Positions 36,054-46,555 of a DNA stretch of 64,000 nucleotides are shown piece by piece; positions within the stretch are counted from its first letter, which is position 1; each line of letters begins with the position of its first letter. The DNA lies in the NCBI GenBank assembly GCA_009809945.1, contig WTPW01000072.1, forward strand, positions 324,566 to 388,565. The letters run 5' to 3'. This DNA is from Gigaspora margarita. Its lineage: Eukaryota > Glomeromycota > Glomeromycetes > Diversisporales > Gigasporaceae. A program made the translations under genes and the position numbers. The notes under the pieces are model-generated. The model made no database searches and was not told where the DNA came from. It was given only the letters and a program-made list of their open reading frames with translations.

Positions 36054-36465
36054 AAATTATCCAAAATGTATAAAAGGTATTGATAGAATGATAAAATCAG
36101 AATTAATCATATTTTTTAATTTTATGTACTCTATACTAATAAAAAATTTATAGTGATAATACATAGTTTCATAAATAGTTGACTATAGAAATATGTTAGT
36201 AATAGAATCTTCACTACAACTTTGTGATCAATGATTTTATAGAAAATTTGCAAATTTTTAAAAAAATCAATTGGTGAATCATTTTCTATAAAGGATTTTA
36301 TAAAAATTGGATGATTCATTTATTAGTGGTTTAGAAATTATTATTAAGTATAATTTGTTTATAATTTTTATCTTTAACAATTTGTAATTAATAACTAGAA
36401 ATTCCTATTGCTAATAACTATCATGATCTATCAAAAATCCTTATTATTAAAATTTACTATATATG

Positions 36466-36863
36466 CTTGATATTAGAGGTCTGACTTGTTCAAAAAATAA
36501 GAATTCGAATATTCATTTGTTCAATATTTTTTTATTCGAATATTGTTCAAAAATTTTGAAAATATTCAATGAATATTCACTGAATATTCATTGAATATTA
36601 AATATATTTCAGTTTTAAAAAATTATATAATATCTCACTTAAATTAGCCATAAAATTGCAAATAAATTATTAAAAAATAAAATAAAATTATAAAATTATA
36701 TATATATATATATATATATATTCAATGAATATTCAATGAATATATTCAGTGAAATTTTAAATATTCGAATATTTATTCAGTGAAAAATTATATATTCGAA
36801 TATTCGAATATTCAGTGAATATTCAGTGAATAGTATTCATTGAGTCAGACCTCTACTTGATAC
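36466..36863. mobile_element. hAT-type MITE with 8-bp duplication, rich in GAATATTC
   Basis: Element 36474-36855 has ends TAGAGGTCTGAC and GTCAGACCTCTA. The 8-bp flanks CTTGATAT (36466-36473) and CTTGATAC (36856-36863) match at seven positions, as for hAT insertions. The interior is made of overlapping GAATATTCGAATATTCA and TCA(A/G)TGAATAT palindromes around an (AT)n tract. No coding sequence. Confidence 0.85.
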
Positions 36864-37106
36864 CCTAATTATACAATAGTCACAAGAACAAATAAATGTA
36901 TGAGTTATGAATTAAATACTAAATTCTTCACAATCATTAATGTGAAATTCTAGAATTTTTCCTTATTCAAATATGAATTTGATAAAAAATTGTAAATTGC
37001 ACCAAAACTACACTGTGATTAATATGTAACCTACCAGTATAATTCAGAACAATACAGCATACTTATTTTTAATTCCCTTTAAACAACTCAAGCACCTAGT
37101 TCTAGT

Positions 37107-37534
37107 TCGTGATCTGCGGGATGTAATTTTTACCTTTTTGGAATCTAGAGACTTCCTATAATAAATTAATATTGTACTAAGTAAACCTCCCACCTTTACA
37201 TAATAAAGTTGTAGAGGGAGAGAATTGCGAGCATAATGGTGTTCGAAGCATTAATATTAGTCCAGTGGATCATGAGATATGGGCATGTTTGTCTTCTCGA
37301 CTGTTACTTCTTTGTTTACATCATATAGTCGCAAAGACAAAAACACCTATATTTCACGACCACCAGCTACCGTTATGCACAAAATTATCTCCTCTACAAC
37401 TTAATTATGCAAAATTTGGAGGTTTACTTAGTAAAAAAATCGATTTATCCTTAGAGAATCTCCAGATTCCAAATAAAGTGAAATTTAATAGTAAAATCAC
37501 ATGATTTTTACTGGTTCCAGGCGGATTACGAATT
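37107..37534. mobile_element. Second foldback element (TTCGTGATC ends), diverged
   Basis: The left TTCGTGATCTGCGGGATG and right TCCAGGCGGATTACGAA ends match the 35546-36053 family. The arms share TTGTAGAGG, GATCATGAGATATGGGCATG and TTGGAATCTAGAGA boxes. An open frame across it (37265-37504) is a by-product of the inverted structure. The right half (37385-37534) is duplicated at 59920-60235. Confidence 0.75.
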
Positions 37535-37689
37535 AAGTTTTTTATTAACAAATAGGGAATTCGTTTGGTAACATTATCATTTTGAATTCATTAGAACAAT
37601 GAAAATCAGATTTTGCCTGCGTTATATATATCGTGTAAATGGCATGAAATGTTGAATTTTTCGAATACAATAATTCTCAAAAAGAATTT

Positions 37690-37808
37690 GAGTGATGCAT
37701 AGGGAAAACCTGCAAGTAAAATTAACGTCAACACAAATATATATTTTTTTATTCATATATTAGTATGACGTTAATTTTTACTTACAGGTTTTCCCTGCAC
37801 ATCACTAA
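37690..37808. repeat. Inverted repeat of about 115 bp
   Basis: GTGATGCATAGGGAAAACCT ... AAATTAACGTCA is answered by TGACGTTAATTTTTACTTAC ... AGGTTTTCCCTGCACATCAC. Small MITE-like hairpin with an AT-rich centre. The region 37810-38225 shows no other feature. Confidence 0.7.
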
Positions 37809-38226
37809 TTCGTCACCGATAAAAATTTGGTTTAATTGGTCAACGTTAGTAGCTGATTACACGAATTATATAGAAATATATCATGCGTAATTCTGTAATT
37901 AAAAAGAAGTTATTGTTTGCAAACAGAAAAAAGACCTGCTCGACATATAATGATTTTAATTACAGTTGTGAATGATTTTAATTGTGCTACTTGACTGTTC
38001 TAATCTAGTTGGCTGACCAAACTGCATTTTTTAAAACATAAAGTTCCGGACTAGTAACTATATATTGTTTTACTCTTAATTCAATTAAATTATACAGATA
38101 TAATTTCAAAAAGCATATTCGTTCGCACAATTATTTAAACAACGATGCAACTGATTATTAGTGTGGACCTTTATATTAATTATAACCAAGAAATACAGCA
38201 AGTATTAAATGAATTGCAATTTCAAT

Positions 38227-39484
38227 TTAGAAAACTTTAGATTCAGCAAATCCAATTTTTAAATTATCAAAATCAAATACACTATAAACATTTGATAAAA
38301 ATGCAGCACCAACCAACCACACGCCATTCAGACCTCCCTGGATCGTCGATAAGCACAACGAACTACTCTGATTTGATGATCTAATTAATTCAGTAGGGCT
38401 AATTTTGTATGATGTGTTATTAAACACTAAAGCTACAATCTTACTTGTGTTACATGGAACCCGCCATAAATTGTTATTAAAATTGCTACCAGGAATCATT
38501 GCATGGATCTTTGATACTTGAGTAATATCACCAATGATAGCTGGGGTACCTAATTATTGAAATAAGGCAACGTTTTTATATGAATTTGATAATAAATTAA
38601 AAAAACAAAATAAAATAAAATAAAATAAAATAATGCCGACCAGTATCGATCAAAGCAGATGAATTAATTCCTCCAATTGAGATTCCGTCAACCTGAATAT
38701 CATGTAATGATATCATCCAAGTCCCCGGATATCGTGTCTGATTGATAAGATCGTTATATACAATATTTCCAATATAAGCATTTACATCGATGCCTCCGAG
38801 ATTCATGAAACTTTTATCGGTAGTTTTTAATTTATATCTTCCAAAGTGAAATGCGATTATAGTATGATTAAGCACTTTTTTTTCTTTAATTTTTTGAATC
38901 AGTCCAGGATTTGAAATTTGTCCAATTTGACGAGAAAGACCAAGAATACCATCTTCTTCATATATAGTATTAAAGCCATCAACTAATGCTATCCCAAAGG
39001 TCAGATTAGTAACTGAAATTCCATTGAGAATAACTACATCTTGACCTTCATAACCACTAATGACGGTACCAGTGCCATAAGAGAGTGAAAAATTTTTTTG
39101 TGATGGAACAAATGTTGATGATTTTGCAGGATCAAATTTATTATGAGTTCCGCATTGTGATGAATTACATTGAATACCCGGAACCCAAAGATCTGGTGAT
39201 CCAGTATCGTAATCAACAGTAAAATTTTGACCTCCAATTGTTATTAAACCATAATAACTAAAATCTAAGTTTATTTCATTGACTAAAGGTATGACTACAT
39301 CACGTCTGAATAATTTAGAATATTTCAAAGTCATTAATGCTCGTTGTTTTTCGGGTGAAATTGTTTCTCTTTTAAAGAGTTCAATTGTTAAATAATTTGA
39401 ATCAGAGATCGATGCCACATCTGAAGATGTTATAAATACTAAAAAAATTATAAATGAAATGAGACTCCAAAGAAATTTTTTCAT
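38227..39484 (-). CDS. Secreted pepsin-like aspartic protease (A1 family), intact, two exons
   Basis: Exon 1 is 39484-38641, exon 2 is 38549-38227 and the intron is 38640-38550 (GT...TTAG), giving 388 residues. The N-terminus MKKFLWSLISFIIFLVFITS is a signal peptide, followed by a propeptide with KRETISPEKQRALMTLKYSK. The first catalytic Asp is in DYDTGSPDLWVPG (canonical DTGSSDLWVP, one Ser to Pro change), the flap is SYGTG, and the second Asp is in ALIDTGTPAI, whose codons are rejoined by the splice. The C-terminus keeps WLVGAAFLSNVYSVFDFDNL then KIGFA, typical of A1 enzymes. Several N-x-S/T sites suit a secreted glycoprotein. Expected to cleave peptides at acidic pH, in the vacuole or outside the cell. 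The donor is GTCGGC rather than GTAAGT, and the intron starts in a (TTTTA)n tract. No inactivating change seen. No neighbour suggests a pathway. Confidence 0.93.
38596..38636. repeat. (TAAAA)n microsatellite in the protease intron
   Basis: About five TAAAA units (plus-strand sense) sit directly next to the splice donor, inside a 91-bp intron. Length variation here would change intron size and possibly donor use, because the donor itself is weak. Confidence 0.8.
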
Positions 39485-39985
39485 GTTTGAGAATAAAGTT
39501 TTATGAAAAGTTTATGAACTTTTTAAATAAAATTTCTTCTATTTGTTAGTACATCATGAAAAATGTGGAACATTTACTCCATAATGAATGGTTGAAAAAG
39601 GCAAGAAAGCCCAATGGCGCTTTAGTATGGGATATCATAATAAAGAAAAAAGGAAAATCGTAGAAAGTTCGAAAAAAATATTTGGATCAAATGAGATCGC
39701 CCACTAAGATCATAAACAAATAAAGGACTTAAATTATAATACATGGAAGGATAATGTATTAATAACAAAATACGTATATTTCTCTTTGAAAATAGCAGAG
39801 TAAATAACAATACTAATTCTCAAAGAGTAAACGCAAATTGTAATAATATTTGTGTTAAAGCATTCTTATTGTCCAGAGCATAGCAATAGATTTACAATGG
39901 GTAAGTAAATAAGTCAATAACTGAAAATGTTCTAGTTCGTTCACATGATTACTTAGCGTAGTGTATACTTATTTGCTCCAGTGAA
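39485..39985. promoter_or_regulatory. Upstream region of the protease
   Basis: About 500 bp without another supported gene. AT-rich; contains short TATA-like stretches, but no element I can call with confidence. The protease promoter must lie here, on the minus strand. The next element starts near 39987. Confidence 0.3.
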
Positions 39986-39986
39986 A

Positions 39987-40339
39987 CAGTGCGGCACAGC
40001 ATAACCAACACCCTTTTATATGAATTTTCAAAAATGATATCACTTAAAAACAAAAAAAAAAATTTTACTTTATTTTAATAATTTTAGAAAGTTATATCAA
40101 TTTAAATCTTACTAATAGTTTGAAAATTTGGCGTTTAATATATAAAAAAAGAAATTTCATTTTAACAATCACATCGATTATAAATCAATCATTTAAATAG
40201 GCAATATCCGTAGTTGTTGGATTGCAGAAACTACCTAAATTAGGCACAAAAAGTGCACGTGCGGCATTTGTACACTCGTTTATGTAACAAATATTATAAA
40301 CTTTAATAAAGCCGCAGCCGCTAAGCAAGAGCGCCTTAA

Positions 40340-40374
<35 letters not shown>

Positions 40375-40449
40375 GCATCGATGATATAAAATCAGTTGAT
40401 TGTATAATTTTAAAATTTTGGCGTGAGGGTGTTGGTTTATGCTGTCGCT
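39987..40449. mobile_element. TIR element ending CAG(T/C)G(C/A)(G/C)..GCATAAMC
   Basis: Left CAGTGCGGCACAGCATAACC and ACACCC face the complement of GGGTGTTGGTTTATGCTGTC and GCTG on the right, for about 30 bp of terminal inverted repeat. CAG(T/C)G ends are common in hAT elements. A clean 8-bp duplication was not seen. An uninterrupted A run of about 31 bases (40340-40371) follows a GC-rich GCCGCAGCCGCTAAGC segment inside it. Non-coding. Confidence 0.6.
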
Positions 40450-41295
40450 GGAAATTCAAAATTTCGCCTAATAAACAACTTTCTCATGGAGAATTGGGTA
40501 TTATGGGTGAGTAATTTGACGCACTTGGGTTTTTCATCTATATCTCGTTAAACAGCATTCAAAATCAAATGATATTAGTAATATTCGATCGACTCATTGA
40601 GACGAATCAAATGATATCGCTTGGTTCTAATTACTGAATAAGTGAAGTTCAAATGTTATGGTGCACGAATTATTCACGTTCGCCTAAATTTCATTTATTA
40701 TCATCATTCCCATCATCACACCTGTTCTCTTCATTATTTACTCATGGCCCCTACATTATCACAATTCGATCACTCTCCTTTTGATCTCGATTAAACCTTT
40801 AAACTGTCCCACATGATAATCGTTCATCCCTTTTTAAATTATAACACTTATACCCAGAGATGGGCATGCACGGGATCCCATGCGTGATGCGCAGATTTTT
40901 TTAGAACCCGCGCAGGATTCTAAAATAAAATTATCTGGCTGGCATTACCATATTATCTGTATAATATTGGCCTGCATTACATATTTAGGCCACTCCTAAT
41001 TAGTATCGATATATGCATTTGTAGAATTTGCGTATTTGTATATCAGTTTCAATCATACTGTAACTATTATTGAAGAGTTTGTAGTAATACGATCGATCTA
41101 ACTTTAATAGTACTGGGAGATAAGTTTCTGATTTACTCAAATAAAGGTCTCTTCAACATTACACTAACTTACTTCCTTTATTTTCCTTAAGTAAAATCGA
41201 AGGGAATCTCTCTGACTTTATTACATTTGAAAGCTTGAGCTTATATACACTTAAATTTAATATACTACACGTTGACGTGCTATATAAAACACTAA
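40450..41295. other. Gene-free stretch
   Basis: No supported gene. Contains an AGAGATGGGCATGCACGGGA segment (40857) resembling the ends of the 29586 element, and AT-rich unique DNA. Confidence 0.3.
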
Positions 41296-42111
41296 CGTTG
41301 TGAGGGTGTGAATCTGACCCTACTTCTAACTATACCAACTACACACTACTAATACTAATTAAATCAACTCAACCCGACACTCAAGACTTCTAAACCTTGA
41401 ACTGGCAGGCAGAAAGAGGCGTGGAAGATTTGGTCCGGGTCTCAAGGTTCGGAGAGTCTTGGAAGGCAGGGATAGTCTTGGCTCGAATAACTAGGGTCGA
41501 ATCGGGTTCACGATTATGTCACGAGACTCCAATAAGAGGTCACGGGGTTTATACTTCAATACGGATTTACGTATCGGGAAAGTATTGGTTTATAATGATA
41601 ACAGTTTATTTATTATCTATCGGGGGTTACTAACTTATAACACTTCTACTCTAATTTCGAAGGTTATGAACTCTACTTGAGTTCTTCCTTTCTAGAGCTT
41701 CAAAAGCTGTCTTGCTCTAAAGACAAGAGACATCGTATTTATACATTTTGCATTCCTATGCTCGATACAGGTATTATGGCGGGACTATTGTCGAACTGAC
41801 AGATCTGACCGATTGTCGAACTGACAGATCTGACCGATTGTCGAACTGACAGATCTGACCGATTGTCGAACTGACAGATCTGACCGATTGTTGAACTGAC
41901 AGATCTGACCGAAATGCCATATCTGCATTTGTCAAACCAGATGAAACAGGAATTCATTTACTATACTATGAAGCTATAGTACTATATACGGGGGCTATGT
42001 CAACTCTTACTAAATATACATATTGACTACAAATAGATGTATACAAATGATAATCGGATAGAATAATAATATAAAAAAGAAAATCGGTGTGACTTGACAC
42101 CTTCACAACGT
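41295..42111. mobile_element. LTR-like element, probable solo LTR (809 bp)
   Basis: Starts TGTGAGGGTGTG (41299) and ends ACACCTTCACA (42107), so the ends are TG...CA and form a short inverted repeat (TGTGAGG/TGTGAAGG). Flanked by ACGT at 41295-41298 and 42108-42111. It carries the AACACTTCTACTCTAATTTC motif (41639) that is scattered in the window, and a 25-bp minisatellite. No gag or pol is next to it. Solo-LTR status is inferred; the 4-bp duplication is short, so confidence is moderate. Confidence 0.55.
41789..41912. repeat. 25-bp minisatellite, five units
   Basis: Five head-to-tail copies of TGTCGAACTGACAGATCTGA plus CCGAT. The first four are identical and the fifth has one C to T change before diverging at its end. 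Lies inside the LTR-like element, and gives a false repeated peptide on the minus strand. Confidence 0.9.
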
Positions 42112-42211
42112 GCTATCCAGCATGATGACGTGTTAACAAAAGTTTATTTTTAAACCAATCACGATTACGTGCTATTTCAAACCTTCTAATTTGGTAACTG
42201 TTACTCTAATA

Positions 42212-42290
42212 TACACGTTATATGCGAACACGTTATATACGAACACGTTAGATACGAACACGTTAACGTGCTAACCCGTTAGCGTGTTAT
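42212..42290. repeat. 15-bp tandem repeat with ACACGTTA core
   Basis: Units ACACGTTATATGCGA, ACACGTTATATACGA and ACACGTTAGATACGA in tandem, followed by palindromic AACACGTTAACGTGCTAAC and CCGTTAGCGTG. Non-coding; adjoins the right flank of the LTR-like element. The region 42300-42800 has a segment (42605-42700) shared with 7220-7330 and 45150-45330. Confidence 0.65.
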
Positions 42291-42855
42291 AGTATTTAAA
42301 CAAAAGGGCAGATCATATGGGAATCCCTTTCGAAATTAACTAGCATTTAATGTATTATTCAAAAATGGAAATGATACTAAATAAAGAAAAAGGTGGTCTA
42401 TATACAAATTTGAGGACAAAACTGATGGAAAAAAATTCGATTTCTAATGTCACAAATTTCTAATTTTTGAAATAATTAATATATAGATACGTGTATTTCT
42501 ATGTCGAATTTATTTATTTCTTATTTTAATAAATAAATTTATATGAAATACCAGGAACGTAGTCATGCAAATTGACGGAGTGTTACCTGCCATCTAGAAT
42601 AATAGTTCGCAAAATCTTGCATTTGATTGGACGTTAAAAATCTACGATTTCACATGTTTATGTACTATGTGGTGTAATACAGTATCAGGTATACTGTTTA
42701 TTCGTGTATGAGCATACCGGATTTGATATTTATGCTACTGAGATATAATCTATTTATTTTATTATATTAAAGCACAAACGTCCGTCACACTATTTACCAA
42801 TCAGAAGTTTCAACGTAATATTTCCTATTTCGTGAATTCGAGTTGCTTGCGCCTT

Positions 42856-43680
42856 CACGTGTGGCTGCAGGAACACCAACTGGGTGGAAAACTGGATCGC
42901 AACCAATGCTAACAATTCATACAGGGGCGTCCCCAAAATTCCGGGTCGGAATACTTCGGAGTATATCGGAATCATGGTCAGCTGGATCGGAATCGATCAA
43001 TTTTGCCCCAAGATCATAAAAACTTTTACTAATAAATCAGATCCATTCATTAAGTAAAAAAATGCCCAGCTGATAATTTTGCTATAGAACCTTCTAACAA
43101 TTTGGGCTAAGCGCCGACCTAGATCCAACGCACCCAACCCAGAATTTTGGGGACCATCCTGTAAAATTCCAATGCTAACAAAGAATCGCACTGTAGTAAT
43201 ATAAAATATAAAGAGGCAGGATTGAAAGCAAAAGCCTCACTTGCATTCGGAGAACACATTCCAGGCTTCGCACCNGATCCCACCCACCTAGTGAATACTG
43301 CCATTTTCGCAATAAATGCAAATCCTTTGTAAATATGGCCGACCTGCTTTATGCAGGTGGGAAACACCAGCTGGTGCTAAACATCTCACGTGTGGCTGCA
43401 GGAACACCAACTGGGTGGAAAAAACTGGATCGCAACAAATGATCGGCAAAATATTTGCATCAATGCTAGCAAAGAATCACACTGTAGTAATATAAAATAT
43501 AAAGAGGTGGGATTGAAAGCAAAAGTCTCACTTGCATTCGGAGAACACATTCCAGGCTTCGCACCTGATCCCACCCACCTAGTGAATACTGCCATTTTCG
43601 CAATAAATGCAAATCCTTTGTAAATATGGCCGGCCTGCTTTATGCAGGTGCGAAACCACCGGCTGATGCAAATTCTCCTG
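42856..43680. repeat. Two tandem units with structured, GC-richer sequence
   Basis: Unit 1 (42856-43386) and unit 2 (43387-43680) both run from CACGTGTGGCTGCAGGAACA through AACTGG(A)TCGCAAC, AATATAAAATATAAAGAGG, TTCGGAGAACACATTCCAGG and CTTCGCACC.GATCCCACCC to a CCTGCTTTATGCAGG hairpin. Unit 1 is longer because of an insert at about 42918-43163. Both strands stay open across the shared core (for example the minus frame at 43386-43595), but no known domain is seen and the reading is broken in unit 1. An N lies at 43275. Confidence 0.7.
42918..43163. mobile_element. TIR insert within tandem unit 1
   Basis: Ends ACAGGGGCGTCCCCAAAATT (left) and the complement of ACAGGATGGTCCCCAAAATT (right). Flanked by CCAATGCTAACAA on both sides (about 42905 and 43167), where unit 2 has a single CAATGCTAGCAA. 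The insert is therefore younger than the tandem duplication, or was lost from unit 2. hAT-like CAGGG end; non-coding. Confidence 0.7.
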
Positions 43681-43738
43681 CTAAAAAAAAATCCTGATTA
43701 ATAGCCAGCCTGCTTTATGCAGGTGGGAAACCACTGGC
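43629..43738 (+). other. Two predicted multi-stem RNA-like folds
   Basis: At 43629-43663: outer stem GCCGG/CCGGC, inner hairpin CCTGC-TTTAT-GCAGG, then a short TG..CA helix. At 43704-43738: outer stem GCCAG/CTGGC, the same inner hairpin, then TGG-GAAA-CCA with a GNRA-type loop. The fourth pair of the outer stem changes from G-C to A-T between the copies, a compensatory change. A third copy near 43333-43375 keeps the inner hairpin but loses the outer stem. Further on, 43847-43864 forms CCAGCC-TTATTT-GGCTGG. A structured RNA or a cruciform-forming DNA repeat; identity unknown. Confidence 0.45.
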
Positions 43739-44396
43739 TGATGCTTCGCATCGCTAATTTTAATTATACACGATGTATATACTGCTAATATCAATAAAGC
43801 ATTTCTAATAAATTTGGTCCAGCCTTATTTGGCTGGTGTGCATCCAATGAATATATATTTACTGCATGTGGTTTTTTCGATGATATAAATTACCAATCAT
43901 TATCGTACCTCATATCATACTTGTGATTATCTTATTGGTGTTATGAATCATCTCGTTATTTGTGTTATGTAGTCACTTGTGTAGTGATCATGTTCGTATG
44001 TAAGTACATATATGATTGTTAAATAAGTAGTTGCACAACTCAGTTGTGCAAACCAGAAGCGGGGGAATATGAAATTTAAAGTAAACTTTGAAATTGCGTT
44101 AGAATTATACATGTTATAGATACTTTCGGTTTTGACAAATACATTTTGGCATTGAATTTTGATGTCGCAATCTCATATTAAAAAATCAGTGCCGAAATAC
44201 TATCAGCTGAGCTGAAATAGTTTCTACAACTTGCATAGTCAGAGACCTTGAGTATAATTCTTTAACTCTATTGACATTGCAGCATTGTACGTTGTAGAAG
44301 TAAAAATTACCACCCGGGCAGTGCTGCGGTCCAATGTAGTACGAATTATTAAAATTCTAATTACGTATTATCATGGGTTTTAATATTTATTATTGA

Positions 44397-44575
44397 TTTC
44401 GTCATGCGTCATGGGTTCATGCGTCATAGGTTTCGTCATGCGTCATGGGTTTCGTCATACGTCATGGGTTTCGTCATGCGTCATGGGTTTCGTCATTCGT
44501 CAATTCGTCAATTTGAAGTTGCCTGACGAAATGGTTTCGTCATGCGTCAATGACGCAGGTTGCGTCATGCGTCAG
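44397..44575. repeat. 19-bp minisatellite, TTTCGTCATGCGTCATGGG
   Basis: About five tandem units with single-base changes (44410-44500), then irregular CGTCA(T)(G)CGTCA repeats to 44575. CGTCA/TGACG is the core of CRE/ATF-type sites, but the array looks like a simple minisatellite. Adjacent 44690-44770 has AGCC(G)(A)TATAGC-type repeats (GCTATAGCCGATATTAGCTG) related to 7540-7680. Confidence 0.75.
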
Positions 44576-45349
44576 GCATCATTAACTGGCACAGGCCGAA
44601 AGATGCCAATTAGGTACAAATCAGGTTAAAATCAGGCACCTTATTTGTACCCGATTTGCCAGCTTTATAGACCATGTATAAGGATGGGAAGGCTACAACT
44701 ATAGCCGGTTGTAACCAGCTATAGCCGATATTAGCTGAGCCGAGGGGTTTAGCTGACTGGCTAAAATTATAGCCGATGCCAGATTTTTCTGGTTTTAGTA
44801 AAAAATAAATGAAAACATGTCAAGACATAAAGTGTGACTGGTAATGGGTATTATAAATACTCCGACCACTATAGCAAGATCACGGGATACTTCTGTTTGA
44901 TAAATGCCCGTTTAAAATACTGACATGTGACTGCGTGTAGTGAATTTACAATGTTATTACAGTCATATGTATACACAACGTATTCACATCTGATTGGCTA
45001 TGCTTTTTAAATTTACTTAAATGTGGCTGAATATGTTCGATTATCTAATATGACCAAAGTAAGTTTACGTTTCTATCTATTGCATCGCGTCTGCGTTATG
45101 TCTGCATTGATATATCGGTAGATTCATGGTTATAAGGCATTTTTAATGATGTACCATTCGCAAAAATCCCATAACTAAATGGACAATGCATTAAACGCAG
45201 TAAATACGTCACGATATGCATCACATGGAACTATATTTGTCTATTGTATGAGAATTGATGAACTAAACTTCGATTTAACGTCGATTAAAGTGCATGACGA
45301 CCACTATAAAAAAAAGTTTTTTGTAATTGATCTAACTAAATATGATGCA

Positions 45350-45713
45350 TTACGTGTCAAAGTTAATTTTTCGTTTTGCATAACCCGCCGACCCAATTTT
45401 TCAAAAAAAATTTTTTTTTTAATTCCAATTGTGCAAATTATTCCATTTTTGCTATTTAATTTTTTCTCCGGTGTCGCCCGATGTCGACTTTAATTTTCAA
45501 GAATTACCCGTAGATCCGAAAAAAAAATCAAAAATTTTCTGATTCTATGTTACGCAAACCGAAAAATTGACTTTGTGTGACCTTATATATGTAACATGAG
45601 CTTATTAATTTTTACAGTAGATAAAAAAAAAAAAAAAAAAAACAATCCGATCCGCCAACTGGAATTTTGGAACACTATGTTATGCAAAATGAAAAATTAA
45701 CTTTGCATGGCCT
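45350..45713. mobile_element. Three-armed MITE, TAAGGC...CAAAGTTAATTTT family
   Basis: Left arm GTGTCAAAGTTAATTTTTCG (45355), middle right-type arm (about 45546-45585, complement TAAGGTCACACAAAGTCAAT) and outer right arm (45676-45713, complement AAGGCCATGCAAAGTTAATT). Interior has CCCGCCGACCCAATTTTTCA and an A run at 45626-45642. The same left-right-right plan is present at 61001-61414. Non-coding, though a by-product frame opens at 45179-45493. Confidence 0.75.
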
Positions 45714-46555
45714 TTGTGTAGATAAATACAAATGGCGAATGAGGAAAATTCTAATATCTAGATAATTTAAAAGCCATAATATTTAATTGTATCCGATATA
45801 TATGAGCTTGCCGGAGTAGCTGTCCAAAGTTCACTAATAATCGACAACACGATCTCAGCTGTTGCTGCAAATAATCAATTGTTTATTTGGTTGATTGGAT
45901 GCTTAGGCAATGACATTATCATTAGCGAATTTCAGGGGCCTGATTTATGACACGTAATGGATTTTGTTTCATAATTATAATATAATAAATAACAAATAGA
46001 ATAACTAAAAAAAAAGGTCGTTGTATTGCTCTTTATTTTGACTAAGCCTTATTGAAAGCCTTATGTCTCTGTAGTATATGACCATGAATTTTGTGTAAAC
46101 ATCTTTTTTTTTTTGTAATAAATAAAAAATAAATCGTTATTAAATCGTTATTAAAAAAAAAATCAGTAAAAATTTTGTCTTTCTGTCTTATGAATGAATG
46201 AATTTATAAGACATGCTGACTACTATTTCCGTGCTTTGTTATGTAATTGATTATCTAGCAAAGAAATCTACATAGCTGATGCTTCGGGTTTTATGAAATC
46301 TAGGAGTTTGAAATCGACTTTAAAAATATATTTAAAAGGCTTTTATCATCAAAATACAACCCAAGAATTCAGTCTACTCGCATTTGAAAAAGAATATGTA
46401 ATTCTTGTGACTGTAAAATTTCGTGTGATCGAGTATGTAAATGAAAAAAATGTAAGACTTTCTGCCATAAAGGTAAGTTATTTACTGTATAGATCTTTTT
46501 TTTACATTTAGTTAATTTGTTGTTTCTCCTTATTTATCATATTAATTGCTTTAAT

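Larger units (their letters stand above)
34351..37384. repeat. Stretch present in copy A locus only, filled with elements
   Basis: Between the two blocks shared with copy B, this 3-kb stretch has no counterpart there; copy B carries the element at 59404-59905 instead. It contains a MITE at 34980-35205 (CAGATCATAATGAAATCAGA ends), a roughly 500-bp foldback at 35546-36053, a hAT-type MITE at 36474-36855 and the left half of a second foldback. No gene is supported. Confidence 0.6.

Noticed and set aside
39034-39237. Minus-strand frame inside the protease
   Set aside because: Shadow of the aspartic protease coding exon.
41739-41957. Repeated peptide on the minus strand
   Set aside because: Translation of the 25-bp minisatellite; 25 is not a multiple of 3 so the peptide is not maintained.
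43386-43595. Minus-strand frame conserved between two tandem units, possible small protein
   Set aside because: Both strands are open, unit 1 is disrupted, no domain or start context is evident; conservation is explained by the recent tandem duplication.
43629-43738. Hammerhead ribozyme (GAAA and CTGATG both present)
   Set aside because: Only 7 bases separate GAAA from CTGATG, the required stems are absent and CTGATGA is incomplete. No twister core fits either.
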